DNA of 30,507 nucleotides from DASUFZ01 sp035541475 (GTDB taxonomy: Bacteria > Myxococcota_A > UBA9160 > SMWR01): the NCBI GenBank assembly GCA_035541475.1, contig DATKND010000110.1, positions 1 through 30,507 on the forward strand. The letters run 5' to 3'. Numbering within the stretch: the first letter of the stretch is position 1; every line of letters starts with the position of its first letter. Shown here piece after piece: positions 29,522 to 30,507 of this stretch. Made by a program: the position numbers and the translations under genes. The notes beneath the pieces are model-generated. The model had not been told where the DNA came from. It made no database searches and saw only the letters and a program-made list of their open reading frames with translations.

Positions 29522-30507
29522 ATGCGCATCCGCTTTCCGCAAGGCTTCCACTGGGGCGCCGCGACGGCCTCGTACCAGATCGAGGGCGCCGTCACCGGGG
29601 ACGGCCGCGGCGAGTCGATCTGGGATCGCTTCTCCCATACACCCGGGAAGATCGCCAACGGCGACACCGGCGACGTCGCCTGCGACTCCTACCACCGCTT
29701 CGCCGATGACCTCGCGCTGCTGCGCGCGATGCACTGCACGAGCTACCGCTTCTCGATCGCGTGGCCGCGCGTGCAGCCGTCGGGGCGAGGCGCCGCCAAC
29801 GCGAAGGGCCTCGACTTCTACCGCCGCATGGTCGACGCCCTGCTTGCCGCGGGCATCCGCCCGCTGCCGACGCTCTACCACTGGGACCTTCCGCAGGCGC
29901 TCCAGGACGCGGGCGGCTGGACCGCGCGCGACACCGCGGGTCGCTTCAGCGACTACACCGAGACGGTGCTGCGCGCGCTCGGGGACCGCGTCGAAAGCTG
30001 GATCCTGCTGAACGAGCCGGGGATCTTCACGACCCTCGGCTACTGGATCGGCCTCCACGCGCCGGGCCTCCGCGACGTCGACGCGTTCTTCCGCGCCGTC
30101 CACGTCGTGAACCTCGCGCAGGGGATATCGGCGGCGGCCGCGCGCGCGGTGCGCGCGGATCTGCGCCTCGGCATCGCCTACAACTTCTCGCCCTGCGAGC
30201 CCGCCGGCGACACGCAGGCGGATCAGGCCGCGGCGGAGCGCTTCCACGCGTTCCAGAACCTGCTCTTCCTCGAGCCTGCGCTGCGCGGCCGCTACCCGGA
30301 GCCCTTCGCGGATCCGGCGACTCAGGCGCGCATGGGCGTCCGCGACGGCGACCTCCTGCGCATGCGCGCCCCGCTCGACTTCCTCGGCGTGAACCTCTAC
30401 ATGCGGACCTGCGTGCGCCACGTGGACCGGGATCCGCTCGGCCTGCGCGCGCAGGCCGTCGGCATGGGCGGCACCCGCGGCCCGCGCACCGACTTCGGCT
30501 GGGAGGT
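29522..30507 (+). CDS. GH1 family beta-glucosidase, 3' partial
   Basis: The first 328 codons of a glycoside hydrolase family 1 enzyme are present; the gene runs off the window. The N-terminal GH1 signature is clear (FHWGAATASYQIEGAVTGDG, then SIWDRFSHTPGKI). Also seen are YRFSIAWPRVQPSG, TLYHWDLPQAL and the acid/base Glu165 in ILLNEPGIF. The nucleophile Glu, normally near residue 350, lies beyond the edge. There is no signal peptide, so it is probably cytoplasmic, hydrolysing beta-glucosides or beta-galactosides. The start is 61 bp from the divergent exosortase start. The sugar specificity cannot be set from this part. Confidence 0.95.
   Translation, partial: MRIRFPQGFHWGAATASYQIEGAVTGDGRGESIWDRFSHTPGKIANGDTGDVACDSYHRFADDLALLRAMHCTSYRFSIAWPRVQPSGRGAANAKGLDFYRRMVDALLAAGIRPLPTLYHWDLPQALQDAGGWTARDTAGRFSDYTETVLRALGDRVESWILLNEPGIFTTLGYWIGLHAPGLRDVDAFFRAVHVVNLAQGISAAAARAVRADLRLGIAYNFSPCEPAGDTQADQAAAERFHAFQNLLFLEPALRGRYPEPFADPATQARMGVRDGDLLRMRAPLDFLGVNLYMRTCVRHVDRDPLGLRAQAVGMGGTRGPRTDFGWE

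Overview
The window is about 30.5 kb of very GC-rich bacterial DNA, densely packed with genes and with strong G/C preference at third codon positions. GTG and TTG starts are common, and start and stop codons often overlap by 1-4 nt. The gene content suggests a member of the former Deltaproteobacteria (Myxococcota, Desulfobacterota, Binatota or a relative), probably uncultured. The pointers are an exosortase with PEP-CTERM substrates, a DUF4388-DnaJ-TPR protein, an HD-GYP response regulator, a V4R-STAS protein, fused MFS/spermidine-synthase-like proteins and F420-type oxidoreductases. This placement is inference. No rRNA, tRNA, insertion sequence, phage gene or CRISPR array was seen.

Layout. 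1-828 (-): sensor histidine kinase cut by the window edge, whose N-terminal membrane region appears to be read through two compensating frameshifts. 910-3796: metabolic singletons (dienelactone hydrolase, MiaE tRNA hydroxylase, aldo/keto reductase, VOC protein). 3916-4569: DedA/TVP38 membrane protein. 4548-9988 (-): an envelope cluster, in transcription order L,D-transpeptidase, PEP-CTERM protein, TPR/beta-barrel outer-membrane protein, FecR-domain protein and GT-C membrane glycosyltransferase. A second PEP-CTERM gene is divergent from the transpeptidase at 10221. 11048-12685 (+): PPOX-fold flavin/F420 protein, crotonase and a small exported protein. 12630-18717 (-): a likely operon of LLM oxidoreductase, crotonase, fused MFS/spermidine-synthase-like protein and amino-acid permease. 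18852-20551 (+): an ABC-2 exporter pair. 20872-24608 (+): signalling genes (REC-HD-GYP, V4R-STAS, DUF4388-DnaJ-TPR). 24662-27575 (+): methyltransferase and a second fused MFS/spermidine-synthase-like gene. 27572-29460 (-): exosortase followed by QueG. 29522-end (+): GH1 beta-glucosidase, cut by the window edge.

Two things stand out. First, two intergenic hairpins (18763-18821 and 23012-23077, in opposite orientation) share a 25-nt loop that is identical at 23 positions. Their 17-20 bp stems differ in sequence, yet each is self-complementary. The loop presents a near-perfect ribosome-binding site plus ATG. This looks like a structured dispersed element not explained by any gene. Second, the PEP-CTERM/TPR-barrel/FecR/GT-C cluster, with an exosortase encoded elsewhere in the window, has the shape of a dedicated surface-display system.
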